Below, in pieces: positions 17,117 through 25,919 of a stretch of 39,428 nucleotides of DNA. Origin of the DNA: Dethiobacter sp. (GTDB lineage: Bacteria; Bacillota; Dethiobacteria; DTU022; UBA8154); NCBI GenBank assembly GCA_003605065.1, contig QZJM01000006.1, forward strand, positions 1 to 39,428, given 5' to 3'. The notes under the pieces are model-generated. The model was not told the DNA's origin. It searched no databases and saw only the letters and a program-made list of their open reading frames with translations. The number at the start of each line of letters is the position of its first letter. Within the stretch, counting starts at the first letter, position 1. Position numbers and translations under genes: made by a program.

Positions 17117-17435
17117 AGTGGCGGTGGTGGGTGATAAAGACTCCATTTCAGGTTTTAAAGCCCTGGGTGTCTCCACGTATCCGGTTACCGGAGGCGAAGA
17201 AATACCCCATATCCTGAACAAAATCGTCCGGGAAAAATTTGCCGTTATCTGTATTACGGAGAATATCGCGCAGCAGGTCATGCCCCAAATTGCGGAATTA
17301 AATAAAAAGCAGCTGCCGGCCATCGTGTTGATCCCGAATAATCAGGGTGCACTGGGGCTGGGGATGCAGCAGATAAAGAAAAATGCAGAAAAAGCCATTG
17401 GTACTGATATCTTATTTGGGAAAGAGGGTAGTTAG
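17103..17435 (+). CDS. V-type ATPase subunit F (central stalk)
   Basis: A 110-residue Rossmann-like subunit that binds subunit D in the central rotor (called NtpG in Enterococcus). The beginning [20 protein letters not shown] and the middle [18 protein letters not shown] are canonical. The end has [34 protein letters not shown] 17103 is used; ATG 17109 would also serve, giving MYKVAVVG. It begins inside subunit C and stops 2 nt before the start codon of subunit A, so all three are probably translationally coupled. Confidence 0.93.
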   Translation: MSMYKVAVVGDKDSISGFKALGVSTYPVTGGEEIPHILNKIVREKFAVICITENIAQQVMPQIAELNKKQLPAIVLIPNNQGALGLGMQQIKKNAEKAIGTDILFGKEGS

Positions 17436-17437
17436 CT

Positions 17438-19234
17438 TTGACCAATAGTGAAATTGTTGGCAGAATCATAAAGGTTTCTGGCCCGCTGGTGGTAGCCGAA
17501 AACATGAAGGGCACCAAGATGTATGATGTGGTACGCGTCAGCGAAAAGCGCCTCATCGGTGAAATCATCGAAGTCCGCGGAGACCGTGCCTCCATTCAGG
17601 TTTATGAAGAGACCAGCGGCCTGGGGCCCGGGGAACCGGTATATTCTACGGGGCAGCCACTCAGTGTTGAGCTGGGGCCTGGGCTCATCGAGTCCATTTA
17701 TGATGGGATCCAGCGCCCCCTGAATGTAATCTGGTCCATGGTTGGCGACCGTATTACCCGTGGTGTTGAAGCGGCGGCGCTGGATCGTAATAAGCGCTGG
17801 AATTTTGTCCCCACAGCAAAAGAGGGTGACGAGGTTCAGACGGGCGACGTCCTCGGTACCGTCCAGGAGACCACCCTCGTTATCCAAAAGATTATGGTTC
17901 CTCCTGGAATTAGCGGGAAGCTTACTTTTGTCTATAGCGGAGACGCCACTGTTACCGATACTATTGCCAGGGTCGAAAAAGATGGTACTGTTACAGAGAT
18001 TCAGATGATGCAGAAGTGGCCTGTTCGGAAAGGCCGTATGTACAAGGAGAAGTTGGCACCCACAGAGCCGCTTGTTACCGGGCAGCGGGTTATCGACATG
18101 TTCTTTCCTGTGGCTAAGGGTGGTGCTGCCTGTATCCCCGGGCCATTTGGCAGCGGAAAAACAGTCACACAGCATCAATTGGCCAAGTGGGCCGACGCAG
18201 AGATTATTGTCTATGTTGGCTGCGGAGAACGCGGTAATGAGATGACCGATGTTTTAAACGAATTCCCCGAATTGAAAGACCCTAAGAGCGGTGAGCCGCT
18301 GATGAAAAGAACGGTGCTTATCGCCAATACCTCCGATATGCCGGTTGCGGCAAGGGAAGCATCTATTTATACCGGGATTACTATTGCGGAATACTTCCGC
18401 GACATGGGTTACAGCGTAGCATTGATGGCCGACTCCACTTCACGCTGGGCTGAAGCGCTGCGTGAGATTTCCGGCCGCCTGGAAGAAATGCCAGGTGAAG
18501 AAGGTTATCCGGCCTATCTTGGTTCACGTGTCGCTGATTTTTATGAGCGTGCCGGCAAAGTTATCTGTTTTGGCCAGGATAACCGTATCGGCGCTCTTAC
18601 TGCCGTTGGAGCTGTTTCACCGCCAGGCGGGGATCTTTCTGAGCCAGTTTCGCAGAACACGTTACGGATCGTGAAAGTTTTCTGGGGGCTGGATGCCGCG
18701 CTTGCCTATCGCCGCCATTTTCCCGCCATTAACTGGCTGCTCAGTTACTCGCTATATACAGATACCTTCGACGAATTCTACCGGGAAAATCTGGGAAGCG
18801 AGTGGGTTGAGATGCGTGGAGAAGCGATGCGTATCTTACAGGAAGAATCTGACCTGGAAGAAATAGTTCGCCTTGTAGGTGTGGATGCTCTCTCTACACG
18901 GGAACGTCTTATCCTGGAGACAGCTAAGTCCATACGCGAGGACTTTTTGCACCAGAACTCTTTTCACGAGATAGATACCTATGCCTCGTTGAAAAAACAG
19001 TTCAAAATGATTAAATTGATCATGGTGTTTCACCATGAATGCCAGCGTGCGCTGGAAAGGGGTGCCAATTTGGCCGATCTTCTCAATCTTCCGGTTCGTG
19101 ACCAGATTGCCCGCGCCAGGTATCTCGAGGAGAGTAACATGGCCGAAATAGACCGTATCGAAATTGCCATAAGAGAGCAGATCGCTAAAATTGCTGCCGC
19201 CGGCGATGAAGAAATTGAGCAGCTATCAGCTTAA
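17438..19234 (+). CDS. ntpA: V-type ATPase catalytic subunit A
   Basis: A 598-residue catalytic subunit. After the N-terminal barrel comes the non-homologous bulge region of V-type A subunits (about 110-200), then the Walker A loop GPFGSGKT at 235-242. The catalytic segment is [13 protein letters not shown] with Glu264, and [44 protein letters not shown] follows in separate conserved blocks. The C-terminal helical domain ends with DEEIEQL. Start is TTG 17438, with GAGGG about 10 nt upstream in AAAGAGGGTAG. It hydrolyses or makes ATP depending on the ion gradient. Confidence 0.97.
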   Translation: MTNSEIVGRIIKVSGPLVVAENMKGTKMYDVVRVSEKRLIGEIIEVRGDRASIQVYEETSGLGPGEPVYSTGQPLSVELGPGLIESIYDGIQRPLNVIWSMVGDRITRGVEAAALDRNKRWNFVPTAKEGDEVQTGDVLGTVQETTLVIQKIMVPPGISGKLTFVYSGDATVTDTIARVEKDGTVTEIQMMQKWPVRKGRMYKEKLAPTEPLVTGQRVIDMFFPVAKGGAACIPGPFGSGKTVTQHQLAKWADAEIIVYVGCGERGNEMTDVLNEFPELKDPKSGEPLMKRTVLIANTSDMPVAAREASIYTGITIAEYFRDMGYSVALMADSTSRWAEALREISGRLEEMPGEEGYPAYLGSRVADFYERAGKVICFGQDNRIGALTAVGAVSPPGGDLSEPVSQNTLRIVKVFWGLDAALAYRRHFPAINWLLSYSLYTDTFDEFYRENLGSEWVEMRGEAMRILQEESDLEEIVRLVGVDALSTRERLILETAKSIREDFLHQNSFHEIDTYASLKKQFKMIKLIMVFHHECQRALERGANLADLLNLPVRDQIARARYLEESNMAEIDRIEIAIREQIAKIAAAGDEEIEQLSA

Positions 19235-19252
19235 AAGGAAGGAGGGACTGCA

Positions 19253-20638
19253 ATGCTAAAAGAATACCGCAGTATTTCGGAAATAGTCGGCCCCCTGATG
19301 CTTGTAGAACAGGTTGATGGGATAAAATACGGTGAACTGGCTGAAATTGAAATGCCAGACGGTTCTGTTCGGCGGGGCCGCGTGCTGGAGGTGTCGGGAA
19401 ACAAGGCGCTGGTTCAGATTTTTGAAGGCTCCAGTGGTATGAACGTGAGCGAGTGTAAAGTTCGTTTCCTGGGGAAAGGAATCGAATTGCCTGTTTCACT
19501 GGATATACTGGGGCGTGTTTTTGACGGCCTGGGACGTCCACGTGACAAGGGGCCTAAAATTATTCCAGAAAAACGGCTGGATATCAATGGTCTGCCGCTG
19601 AACCCTTATGCCAGGGATTACCCCTCCGAATTTATCCAGACCGGTGTATCCACTATCGATGGGTTGAATACTCTTGTCCGCGGGCAGAAACTGCCTATCT
19701 TTTCCGGTTCCGGCCTGCCTCATAACCGGCTTGCTGCACAGATTGCCCGCCAGGCCAAGGTGTTGGGGACAGATGCTAAGTTCGCCCTTGTGTTTGCAGC
19801 TATGGGTATTACTTTTGAAGAAGCCGATTTCTTTATTACTGATTTTCGCAAGACCGGCGCCATTGAGCGTTCCGTGTTGTTTATCAACCTGGCTGACGAT
19901 CCCGCCATTGAACGGATTGCTACGCCAAGGATGGCGCTAACCGCTGCTGAATACCTTGCTTACGACAAGGGTATGCATGTTTTGGTTATACTCACCGACC
20001 TCACAAACTACGCCGAAGCACTAAGGGAAATTTCCGCGGCTCGTAAGGAAGTCCCCGGACGCCGTGGATATCCCGGCTACCTCTATACTGACCTGGCGAC
20101 TATTTACGAGCGTGCAGGCCGGATCCGGAATCGCGAGGGATCTATTACCCAGATTCCAATCCTGACCATGCCTGAGGACGATAAAACACATCCCATTCCT
20201 GACCTGACCGGCTATATTACGGAGGGGCAGATTATCCTGAACAGGGCCCTGCATCGTAAAGGCATTTACCCGCCTGTGGATGTGCTTCCCTCTCTGTCCC
20301 GTTTGAAGGATAAGGGAATCGGTAAAGGTAAAACACGTGAAGACCATGCCGATACACTAAACCAGCTTTATGCTGCCTATGCCCGTGGGAAAGAGGCCAA
20401 AGAGCTGGCTGCTATCCTTGGTGAGGCTGCGCTGAGCGAAGCCGATAAATTGTTTGCCAAATTCGCTGACGAATTTGAGAACCGCTATGTACGGCAGGGT
20501 GAAAATGCTGACCGCACCATAACAGAGACCCTGGACATCGGCTGGGAGCTTCTGAAGCTCTTACCGCGTACCGAACTGAAGCGGGTCCGCGATGAGTATC
20601 TGGATAAGTACCTGCCCGCTGCTTCCGGGGGGGAATAA
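19253..20638 (+). CDS. ntpB: V-type ATPase regulatory subunit B
   Basis: A 461-residue non-catalytic subunit. Where subunit A has a P-loop, this one has [17 protein letters not shown] (about 151-167), the usual degenerate form. [15 protein letters not shown] is the family start. Other conserved blocks are [47 protein letters not shown] and [29 protein letters not shown] (in parts). ATG 19253 follows AAGGAAGGAGGG. It lies 18 nt after subunit A and 3 nt before subunit D. Confidence 0.97.
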   Translation: MLKEYRSISEIVGPLMLVEQVDGIKYGELAEIEMPDGSVRRGRVLEVSGNKALVQIFEGSSGMNVSECKVRFLGKGIELPVSLDILGRVFDGLGRPRDKGPKIIPEKRLDINGLPLNPYARDYPSEFIQTGVSTIDGLNTLVRGQKLPIFSGSGLPHNRLAAQIARQAKVLGTDAKFALVFAAMGITFEEADFFITDFRKTGAIERSVLFINLADDPAIERIATPRMALTAAEYLAYDKGMHVLVILTDLTNYAEALREISAARKEVPGRRGYPGYLYTDLATIYERAGRIRNREGSITQIPILTMPEDDKTHPIPDLTGYITEGQIILNRALHRKGIYPPVDVLPSLSRLKDKGIGKGKTREDHADTLNQLYAAYARGKEAKELAAILGEAALSEADKLFAKFADEFENRYVRQGENADRTITETLDIGWELLKLLPRTELKRVRDEYLDKYLPAASGGE

Positions 20639-20641
20639 AGC

Positions 20642-21283
20642 ATGGAAATACGTATTAACCCCACCCGGATGGAGCTCAATCGTCTCAAGGGACGCTTGAA
20701 GATGGCCCTGCGTGGTCACAAGCTGCTCAAAGACAAACGGGACGAACTCATGCGTAAATTCTTGGAGTTGATCCGGGAAAATAAAAGCCTGAGATCCAAG
20801 GTGGAGGCAGAACTCTCCCGTTCATTTGCCAACTTCCTGTTAGCAAGTGCCATTATGTCGCCGGAGGCGATGGAAGAGGCCATCATGTTTCCCAAAGCCA
20901 GGGCCGAAATTGATGTTGACGAGGCTAATGTGATGAGTGTCCGCGTTCCCAGGTTCCGGATTTTGGAGAAGGAAGGGCAGAGGAGCGATGTGTATCCCTA
21001 TGGTTTTGCCAATACATCGGGAGAATTGGATACATCTATCTCTGCCCTCTCAGAAACGCTGCCGCATTTAATTCGACTCGCGGAGTTGGAAAAGGCTGTT
21101 TACCTGCTGGCTGATGAGATTGATAAAACCCGCCGGCGTGTAAATGCCCTGGAACACGTGATGATCCCTCAACTTCAGGAAACGATCAAGTATATCAGCA
21201 TGAAGCTGGACGAGGGTGAACGAAGTGCGCTGACACGCTTGATGAAAATTAAAGACATTGTTCGGGGAGAAGAAAGTGCCTGA
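20642..21283 (+). CDS. ntpD: V-type ATPase subunit D (rotor axle)
   Basis: A 213-residue subunit made mainly of two long helices forming the rotor coiled coil. NPTRMELNRLKGRLKMALRGHKLLKDKRDELM at the N-terminus (seen in two adjoining blocks) and RRVNALEHVMIPQLQETIKYI near the C-terminus are diagnostic. It is the last gene in the operon and is followed immediately by a strong terminator. Confidence 0.96.
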   Translation: MEIRINPTRMELNRLKGRLKMALRGHKLLKDKRDELMRKFLELIRENKSLRSKVEAELSRSFANFLLASAIMSPEAMEEAIMFPKARAEIDVDEANVMSVRVPRFRILEKEGQRSDVYPYGFANTSGELDTSISALSETLPHLIRLAELEKAVYLLADEIDKTRRRVNALEHVMIPQLQETIKYISMKLDEGERSALTRLMKIKDIVRGEESA

Positions 21284-21286
21284 AAC

Positions 21287-21315
21287 AAAAAGTCGCCGTA
21301 ATTGGCGACTTTTTT
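21287..21315 (+). terminator. Rho-independent terminator of the V-ATPase operon
   Basis: AGTCGCC (21291-21297) pairs with GGCGACT (21304-21310) around a six-base loop. The stem is extended by AAAA/TTTT, and a T-run follows at 21310-21315. It sits 4 nt after the subunit D stop codon. Confidence 0.9.
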
Positions 21316-21389
21316 CGTTGGTCAGGATAAACCGGAAAGAACGGGAGCTTAAACATTAAATAATAAATAAAGGCGCCTTTCCGCAAAGA

Positions 21390-21596
21390 TCAGTCAAATA
21401 GATCCTTCAGAAACGAAGACTTGCGTTTCTGCTTTTCAAAAACATGTCTTTCAGAAGAAGCCGGTTGTGACCGCTCGATAATTTTATCGAGTTCTCCGCG
21501 ATCCAGCCAGACTCCACGGCATTGAGGGCAGTAATCAATTTCTATTCCCTGCCGTTCTGACATTTTCAACTCTATGTTACAGGCAGGACAATTCAT
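21390..21596 (-). CDS. Small zinc-ribbon protein (zf-TFIIB family)
   Basis: A 68-residue protein with two CxxC pairs, MNCPACNIEL and DYCPQCRGVW, followed by LDRGELDKII, the signature of the zf-TFIIB-like domain. The last 30 residues are basic and polar (KQKRKSS). The function is unknown; the zinc ribbon suggests nucleic-acid or protein contact. It lies 18 nt downstream of the PhoU-like gene, in the same direction, so the two are probably cotranscribed. Confidence 0.85.
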   Translation of the reverse strand: MNCPACNIELKMSERQGIEIDYCPQCRGVWLDRGELDKIIERSQPASSERHVFEKQKRKSSFLKDLFD

Positions 21597-21614
21597 GGTT
21601 TTTTACCACCTTTC

Positions 21615-22244
21615 TTAATTTGTATGTAACGGCGCGATGTTGGGCACGCCGTTTTGTTCGCTGACCAGCGCCTTGCAGTGCCAGAGGATGTCCTGCAATT
21701 GTTGCAGCATTAGCATGAAGATCACGGATGCTTTGGGGTGGCAGACACCTTTACACAGCCTGTCTTCATGTAAAACAGTGCTGTTTAAAGTCATGGAGTT
21801 AAGTGCTTCGGCTTCTTTTTCTATATGTGAAATAATGAGAGGATTTCCTGTCTGCAGGGCATCATTAACATGGAGCAGCAGTTCCCTGGTACGATCTAGA
21901 ATTTCACTCATTTCTTTAACGGCCTCATCACTGAAAAGCACTTTTTCATTTACCTTTGCTTCTACCGGGCTGGAAAGCCGTAAGATGTCATAAAATATTT
22001 TACTAAAATTAATTGCTGCTGCCTGGATGGACAGGAGCTCAGCACCAGTTGTCTCAGTCGCCGCATAAAACCTGGCCAGTCTCTGCCGTGACTGCTTTGC
22101 AAAATTGCTGCCTGCCTGCTGGTACTTCAGGCTAAGGCGGTGTTTTACAAAGGCAGTATTAATCTCCCCAAAAAAATCATAAAACAGCTGCATGATTTCG
22201 TTGATCTCTTTAACGGCTGTACTGTTGACAATTTTCTTTTTCAT
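21615..22244 (-). CDS. PhoU-like helical protein
   Basis: A 209-residue, all-helical soluble protein with no membrane segment or signal peptide. The pattern of long helices, with EILDRTRELLLHVNDALQTGN, HIEKEAEALNSMTLNSTV and FMLMLQQLQDILWHCKAL, resembles the PhoU domain found at the end of Na/Pi cotransporters, such as the one at 2420-4027. The characteristic metal-binding ExxxD motifs of PhoU are only weakly recognisable, so the family call is moderate. It starts with ATG 22244 behind GAGGAGGAAGG. No phosphate transporter is adjacent. Confidence 0.6.
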   Translation of the reverse strand: MKKKIVNSTAVKEINEIMQLFYDFFGEINTAFVKHRLSLKYQQAGSNFAKQSRQRLARFYAATETTGAELLSIQAAAINFSKIFYDILRLSSPVEAKVNEKVLFSDEAVKEMSEILDRTRELLLHVNDALQTGNPLIISHIEKEAEALNSMTLNSTVLHEDRLCKGVCHPKASVIFMLMLQQLQDILWHCKALVSEQNGVPNIAPLHTN

Positions 22245-22462
22245 AACCTTCCTCCTCAGCTTGTACGCTTGTCATAACCATCACCGGCGGTGACTGTTTA
22301 CCGCGAATATTATACCATAAATTGCCTCGATTTACCATCTCTTTTGTAAATATTCAAGGATCATTCCAGGAAAAGAAGACAGCGGACCGGGACAAAGTTA
22401 TAAATCGAGCGTAACAATACCCAGGGTGGGGGAGATATTTAAAACGTCATCAAAAGAGAAGG

Positions 22463-23401
22463 CTAACGGGTTAAAGCGTCGTGAATGTAGTTTTCAACGA
22501 TCTCTGCCGAACGGCGAAACTGCTGCTCTTCTTCACCATCCAGTTCAAAGGGGATGACATTTTCTACCCCGTTTCTTCCCAACACACATGGAAAGCTGAG
22601 ATAAAGGTCTGTTACACCATAAATCCCCTTTATAAGTGTGGAAACCGTTAAGATGGAGTGTTCATCCCTCAGGATACTTTCTGTTATCCTTCGCAGGGCT
22701 AAAGCGATGGCATAGTACGTAGCCCCTTTTTCCTCAATAATTTCATAAGCCGCCTGGCGTACTTTTTGGGATACTGCCTCTCTGTTTTCACCGTCGCAGG
22801 CGTGATTACAGTTATGGCAAAACCTATCCAGCGATACTCCGGCAATATTTACCGAACTCCAGAGAGGGACTTCAGAATCTCCATGTTCGCCGATGACATA
22901 AGCATGAATATTCCGTGGATCTATGCCGCAGCGAGCGCTTAAAAGATGCCTGAAGCGCGAGGTGTCCAGCACTGTTCCTGAGCCTATAACCCTGGAAGGG
23001 GAAAGATTAGAAGTTTTCCAGGCCACGAAAGACATGATATCAACGGGGTTAGTTACAATAATTAAGGTGGTATCGGTATTATATTCCATAACGCTGGAAA
23101 CGATTTGTTTTATAATCCTGCTGTTCGTTTCCACCAGTTCCAGGCGCGATTGGCCGGGGACCTGGGGAGTTCCTGCTGTTATAATAATAATATCGGCATC
23201 ATGGCAATCTTCGTAATCCCCTGCATATACGTTTACAGGACTGACAAAAGAAGCGCCATGGTTTAGATCCATAGCCTCGCCCCGTGCTTTGTCTTTCAGC
23301 TTGTCAATTAAAACAATTTCCTGTGCAGTTCCGCCCAGCATCAAGGCATAGGCAGTCGTTGATCCTACGAATCCAGCCCCGATAATAGCTATTTTTGACA
23401 A
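22463..23401 (-). CDS. ldh: L-lactate dehydrogenase
   Basis: A 312-residue NAD-dependent dehydrogenase reducing pyruvate to L-lactate. The Rossmann motif GAGFVGSTTAYAL is at residues 8-20 and Asp33 in VLIDK selects NAD. In the substrate loop GTPQVPGQSR, Gln80 marks lactate rather than malate dehydrogenase, and Arg86 is the catalytic loop arginine. Asp147 and Arg150 (LDTSRFR) and His174 (IGEHGDSE) complete the active site. The start is TTG at 23401 behind GGAGGG. It stands alone on the minus strand, divergent from the DUF2508-bofA pair. The Lar cofactor genes 16 kb away could link L- and D-lactate metabolism. Confidence 0.94.
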   Translation of the reverse strand: MSKIAIIGAGFVGSTTAYALMLGGTAQEIVLIDKLKDKARGEAMDLNHGASFVSPVNVYAGDYEDCHDADIIIITAGTPQVPGQSRLELVETNSRIIKQIVSSVMEYNTDTTLIIVTNPVDIMSFVAWKTSNLSPSRVIGSGTVLDTSRFRHLLSARCGIDPRNIHAYVIGEHGDSEVPLWSSVNIAGVSLDRFCHNCNHACDGENREAVSQKVRQAAYEIIEEKGATYYAIALALRRITESILRDEHSILTVSTLIKGIYGVTDLYLSFPCVLGRNGVENVIPFELDGEEEQQFRRSAEIVENYIHDALTR

Positions 23402-23592
23402 GTTTTTTCCCTCCGTTAAGTTAAGCCTACAAAAATCTACAAATTATCACGGCTAGATATTTCCTTATCCTGTAATTTTATGCAACTTTCCGCCCATGTT
23501 CATATCAAAATGGTTACTTTTTTTATAATCCAAGCTCATTATTTTTTAGCAATATGAATATAATATAGTGAAAAAGTAGGAGTGGAATACTT

Positions 23593-23904
23593 TTGAAAGG
23601 TTTAACTGATTTCCTTACGGAGCTTTCTCAAAAATTACTGGGGGAAAAGTGTGAAGTTGCCCTGGAGGATAACTATCTGAACAACCTGGAACTGATAGAA
23701 AAGGCAAGGCTGGAATGGTTGGCAGCCATATCATTATTTAACAATGCCAGCGAGAAAGAGCTTATTGACCATGCCATTTTTACTTTAAACGCCGCTGAGC
23801 GCCGCTATATTTTTTTATTAAAGGAAGCTCGCCAAGAAAAAGAACGTATGAAAAAGTTAGATGGAGAGGAGGAACTTAATAAGGCAAATCATGCCCAATT
23901 TTGA
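23593..23904 (+). CDS. YaaL-like protein (DUF2508)
   Basis: A 103-residue soluble helical protein. The core LELIEKARLEWLAAISLFNNASEKELIDHAIFTLNAAERRYIFLLKEA (in parts) matches the DUF2508/YaaL family, whose function is unknown. In Bacillus subtilis yaaL lies directly before bofA, as here, though recR and dnaX are not upstream in this window. TTG 23593 follows TAGGAG (about 23577-23582). Its end overlaps the open frame of bofA. Confidence 0.82.
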   Translation: MKGLTDFLTELSQKLLGEKCEVALEDNYLNNLELIEKARLEWLAAISLFNNASEKELIDHAIFTLNAAERRYIFLLKEARQEKERMKKLDGEEELNKANHAQF

Positions 23905-24163
23905 TTTAAATTTTGTTATTGCTTTTTTCTTTGGAGTTCTTGTAATTTATATCCTGGCAAGGCTTCTCTACTTTCCCCTCCGTATCTTCGTACGCTTTCT
24001 TGTTAATACAGCAGCCGGAGGGGTGCTGCTGGTTGTTTTTAATTTTGCAGGTGCTTTCTGGGGTATACAGATTGGGTTAAACGTTATCACGGCCTTAATT
24101 GTAGGATTTATGGGAATACCGGGAATTATCCTGCTTTTGGTGCTGCAGCGCCTGACCGGGTAG
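23891..24163 (+). CDS. bofA: Pro-sigma-K processing inhibitor BofA
   Basis: A 90-residue integral membrane protein with two or three hydrophobic helices. It ends GLNVITALIVGFMGIPGIILLLVLQ, the conserved BofA C-terminus. In sporulating cells BofA holds the SpoIVFB protease inactive until the forespore signals, delaying SigK activation. ATG 23891 is used with a weak TAAGG upstream; the strong GAGGAGG lies 17 nt away, so ribosome entry may depend on coupling to the previous gene, whose stop at 23904 it overlaps by 14 nt. Confidence 0.88.
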   Translation: MPNFDLNFVIAFFFGVLVIYILARLLYFPLRIFVRFLVNTAAGGVLLVVFNFAGAFWGIQIGLNVITALIVGFMGIPGIILLLVLQRLTG

Positions 24164-24164
24164 G

Positions 24165-24203
24165 GTGCTGCCCCAGCTATTTTTAGGGGTCAGCACTTTT
24201 TAT
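24165..24203 (+). terminator. Rho-independent terminator after bofA
   Basis: GTGCTGCCCC (24165-24174) pairs with GGGG-T-CAGCAC (24186-24196) with one bulged T. TTTTTATTTTT follows. It starts 1 nt after the bofA stop codon. Confidence 0.88.
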
Positions 24204-24279
24204 TTTTAGGAGAGTATAAAAAAACCCTGGATCTGTGATAAAATTATAGCAACAAAATGATGCAAGTGGAGGATAAATT

Positions 24280-24357
24280 TTGCCGCCAGTTAAGAGAAAA
24301 AAACCTGCCAAGTTTCTCTGGATATTTAGTAATATTAGGGTTTTAAACTTCAGGTAA
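24280..24357 (+). CDS. Possible 25-residue basic peptide
   Basis: A short frame starting at TTG 24280 with GGAGG (24268-24272) 7 nt upstream, as good a site as on many real genes here. The product starts MPPVKRKKPAKFLW and is strongly basic, with a hydrophobic second half. It ends 16 nt before the small membrane protein at 24374, so it could be a leader or a coupled partner. There is no recognised family. The frame could be chance, and conservation is unknown. Confidence 0.35.
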   Translation: MPPVKRKKPAKFLWIFSNIRVLNFR

Positions 24358-24373
24358 GAGAGAATGATAGAAT

Positions 24374-24601
24374 ATGGATCTGGTTATTACACTTATTGCT
24401 GTCTTGCTTTTCTTCCTATGGCCGCACCTGGGCCAGGTGCGCTTTATTATTCTTCTTTTTTTGGGCCTGGGCGTACTTTTTATTGCCCTTATTTTTGCAC
24501 CTATCTTACTTCTTTCTCCTCTTTTTTACCTGGGTCTGGCTATTCTTATCGTTTTAATTTTTTATAAGGGCCTCAGCAAGGGGAAAAAAGAGCAAGGCTG
24601 A
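24374..24601 (+). CDS. Small hydrophobic membrane protein
   Basis: A 75-residue protein, nearly all hydrophobic, with two or three membrane helices separated by short turns (WPHLGQVR near residue 16-23) and a positively charged C-terminus (KGLSKGKKEQG). I do not recognise the family. The site before ATG 24374 is weak. It lies between the bofA terminator and a convergent terminator, so it forms its own short transcription unit, probably with the basic peptide just upstream. A sporulation role is possible from the setting but unproven. Confidence 0.6.
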   Translation: MDLVITLIAVLLFFLWPHLGQVRFIILLFLGLGVLFIALIFAPILLLSPLFYLGLAILIVLIFYKGLSKGKKEQG

Positions 24602-24622
24602 GCGCAGAGTGGAATAAATAAA

Positions 24623-24665
24623 AAATGAGGGGATGCTATTAGGCCCCCCCCTCATTTCCTTTTTT
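24623..24665. terminator. Bidirectional terminator between convergent genes
   Basis: AATGAGGGG (24624-24632) pairs with CCCCTCATT (24648-24656). There are A residues on the left and a T-run (24660-24665) on the right, so it can serve the plus-strand membrane protein and the minus-strand YdjM-like gene. Confidence 0.85.
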
Positions 24666-24680
24666 CTATGTTTGTTATTT

Positions 24681-25625
24681 TCAACCTATATCCATAGGGA
24701 TTAGATTGTTTTGACGGTAAAAATAGGCTTCTTCCAGAAGCAGCTGCTCGTCGAAAATCAGCATAGCCCGGTAAAAAAAGTCTGACTGATTTTTGAAGCG
24801 GAGATCCATTAGTTTAACAAAATGTTTGCCTTTCTCTTCCCATTGGGTAATGTGGTAATAGGATGTAAACTGGCAAAACAGCCGTCCAGGAGCGGTTTGC
24901 AGGGCTTTAAAAATTAAAGGAGAAAATGCTTTCCTGTCCATGCGGCGGCAATTACTTATTTTCCTGTTAAGGAAATTAAGTGTCCCCACAATGTTTTCAC
25001 GGGGGCCTTCCAGAAAAAAATCCCAGTTTACCATACCCTTAAAGGCAGGCATTACGGCCATTCTGCCTTTTACAGGACTAAGTTTATATTTTTTCTGCAG
25101 CAGACACTCCACTTTTAAGCGCATTTTCCAGCGCCCAAACAGGTAAAAGGCTGTCCCCAGAAATCCCCAAAGAGCAGCTTTTTGGGGGGCCTGGTAGCTA
25201 AATAAGACCGGTAAGAAGAACACAAAAAGCAAAGGATCAAAAAACATCAGCAGGTTTCCTGTCAGGCGTTTTTTGGAAAAAGGCCACAAGAGCTGGGTGC
25301 CATAAGAATTTAAAAAATCAAGCATTCCGTGGGATAAGGCGCCGGCCAGGGCCCATAGAAAATAGGGCCAGAGATTGCCTCCAAAATCCAGGTGTATTAT
25401 TACGGCTATGGCAGCAGAAAGAAGCAAAAAGCCCACCAGGGAATGGGAAGCTCCCCGGTGATTTCTGATAAAAGCGAGTTCCCCTTTTAACATGGTTATT
25501 ACATCTAAATCCGGTGCGACTGCACCTAATACAGCAGCACAAGACAGCGGATTATACGGGGAAAGGGGTTGTCCCGAAAGGGCGCTTACACCTAAGCCGA
25601 TCATGGCATGAGTAACAGGATCCAA
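24681..25625 (-). CDS. YdjM-like membrane-bound metal-dependent hydrolase (DUF457)
   Basis: A protein of about 314 residues with several membrane helices in its first 190 residues. It has the family pattern DPVTHAMIGLG, APDLDVI, NHRGASHSLVG and ALSHGMLDFLNSYGTQLLWPFS, whose His and Asp residues form the putative metal site. The C-terminal 120 residues are soluble, with FFLEGPRENIVGTLNFLNRKI. The exact substrate is unknown. TTG 25625 is preferred since GGAGGAG lies just upstream and it gives the family start at DPVTHAM. The frame runs on upstream but without support. An ATGTT-CATTAT-AACAT palindrome (25669-25684) lies in its promoter region. Confidence 0.85.
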   Translation of the reverse strand: MDPVTHAMIGLGVSALSGQPLSPYNPLSCAAVLGAVAPDLDVITMLKGELAFIRNHRGASHSLVGFLLLSAAIAVIIHLDFGGNLWPYFLWALAGALSHGMLDFLNSYGTQLLWPFSKKRLTGNLLMFFDPLLFVFFLPVLFSYQAPQKAALWGFLGTAFYLFGRWKMRLKVECLLQKKYKLSPVKGRMAVMPAFKGMVNWDFFLEGPRENIVGTLNFLNRKISNCRRMDRKAFSPLIFKALQTAPGRLFCQFTSYYHITQWEEKGKHFVKLMDLRFKNQSDFFYRAMLIFDEQLLLEEAYFYRQNNLIPMDIG

Positions 25626-25919
25626 TTGTTTCTCCTCCGTGTTTATCGATGATAGTTTACATAATATTATGTTCATTATAACATAACAGGGAAGAGGAAA
25701 TGAGAGGTAAAAGATAACTTGCCAGGCAGGTTTAGTTAAAAAAATGCGGCAGGAAAGAACAGACAATTAAAAAAAAGCAAGTTTTAATTATTTATTTAAA
25801 AAAATTTGAAAGCATATTGGTCCTGACATGAATAGGTGTGGGGGGTCATAAAATAAATATTAAGCAAGAGTTCTGTAACTTAATAAAACAGCCAAGGCTT
25901 GCAGCCTGAAGGAGGGGTT
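25626..25919. promoter_or_regulatory. Divergent intergenic region with AT-rich palindrome
   Basis: 294 nt without genes, between the minus-strand YdjM-like gene and the plus-strand lipoprotein gene. It contains an inverted repeat ATGTT-N6-AACAT at 25669-25684, overlapping ATAATATTATG, which could be a -10 element or operator for the minus-strand gene. An A/T-rich stretch at 25765-25815 and GTCATAAAATAAATATT near 25845 could serve the plus-strand gene. Exact promoters were not resolved. Confidence 0.35.
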
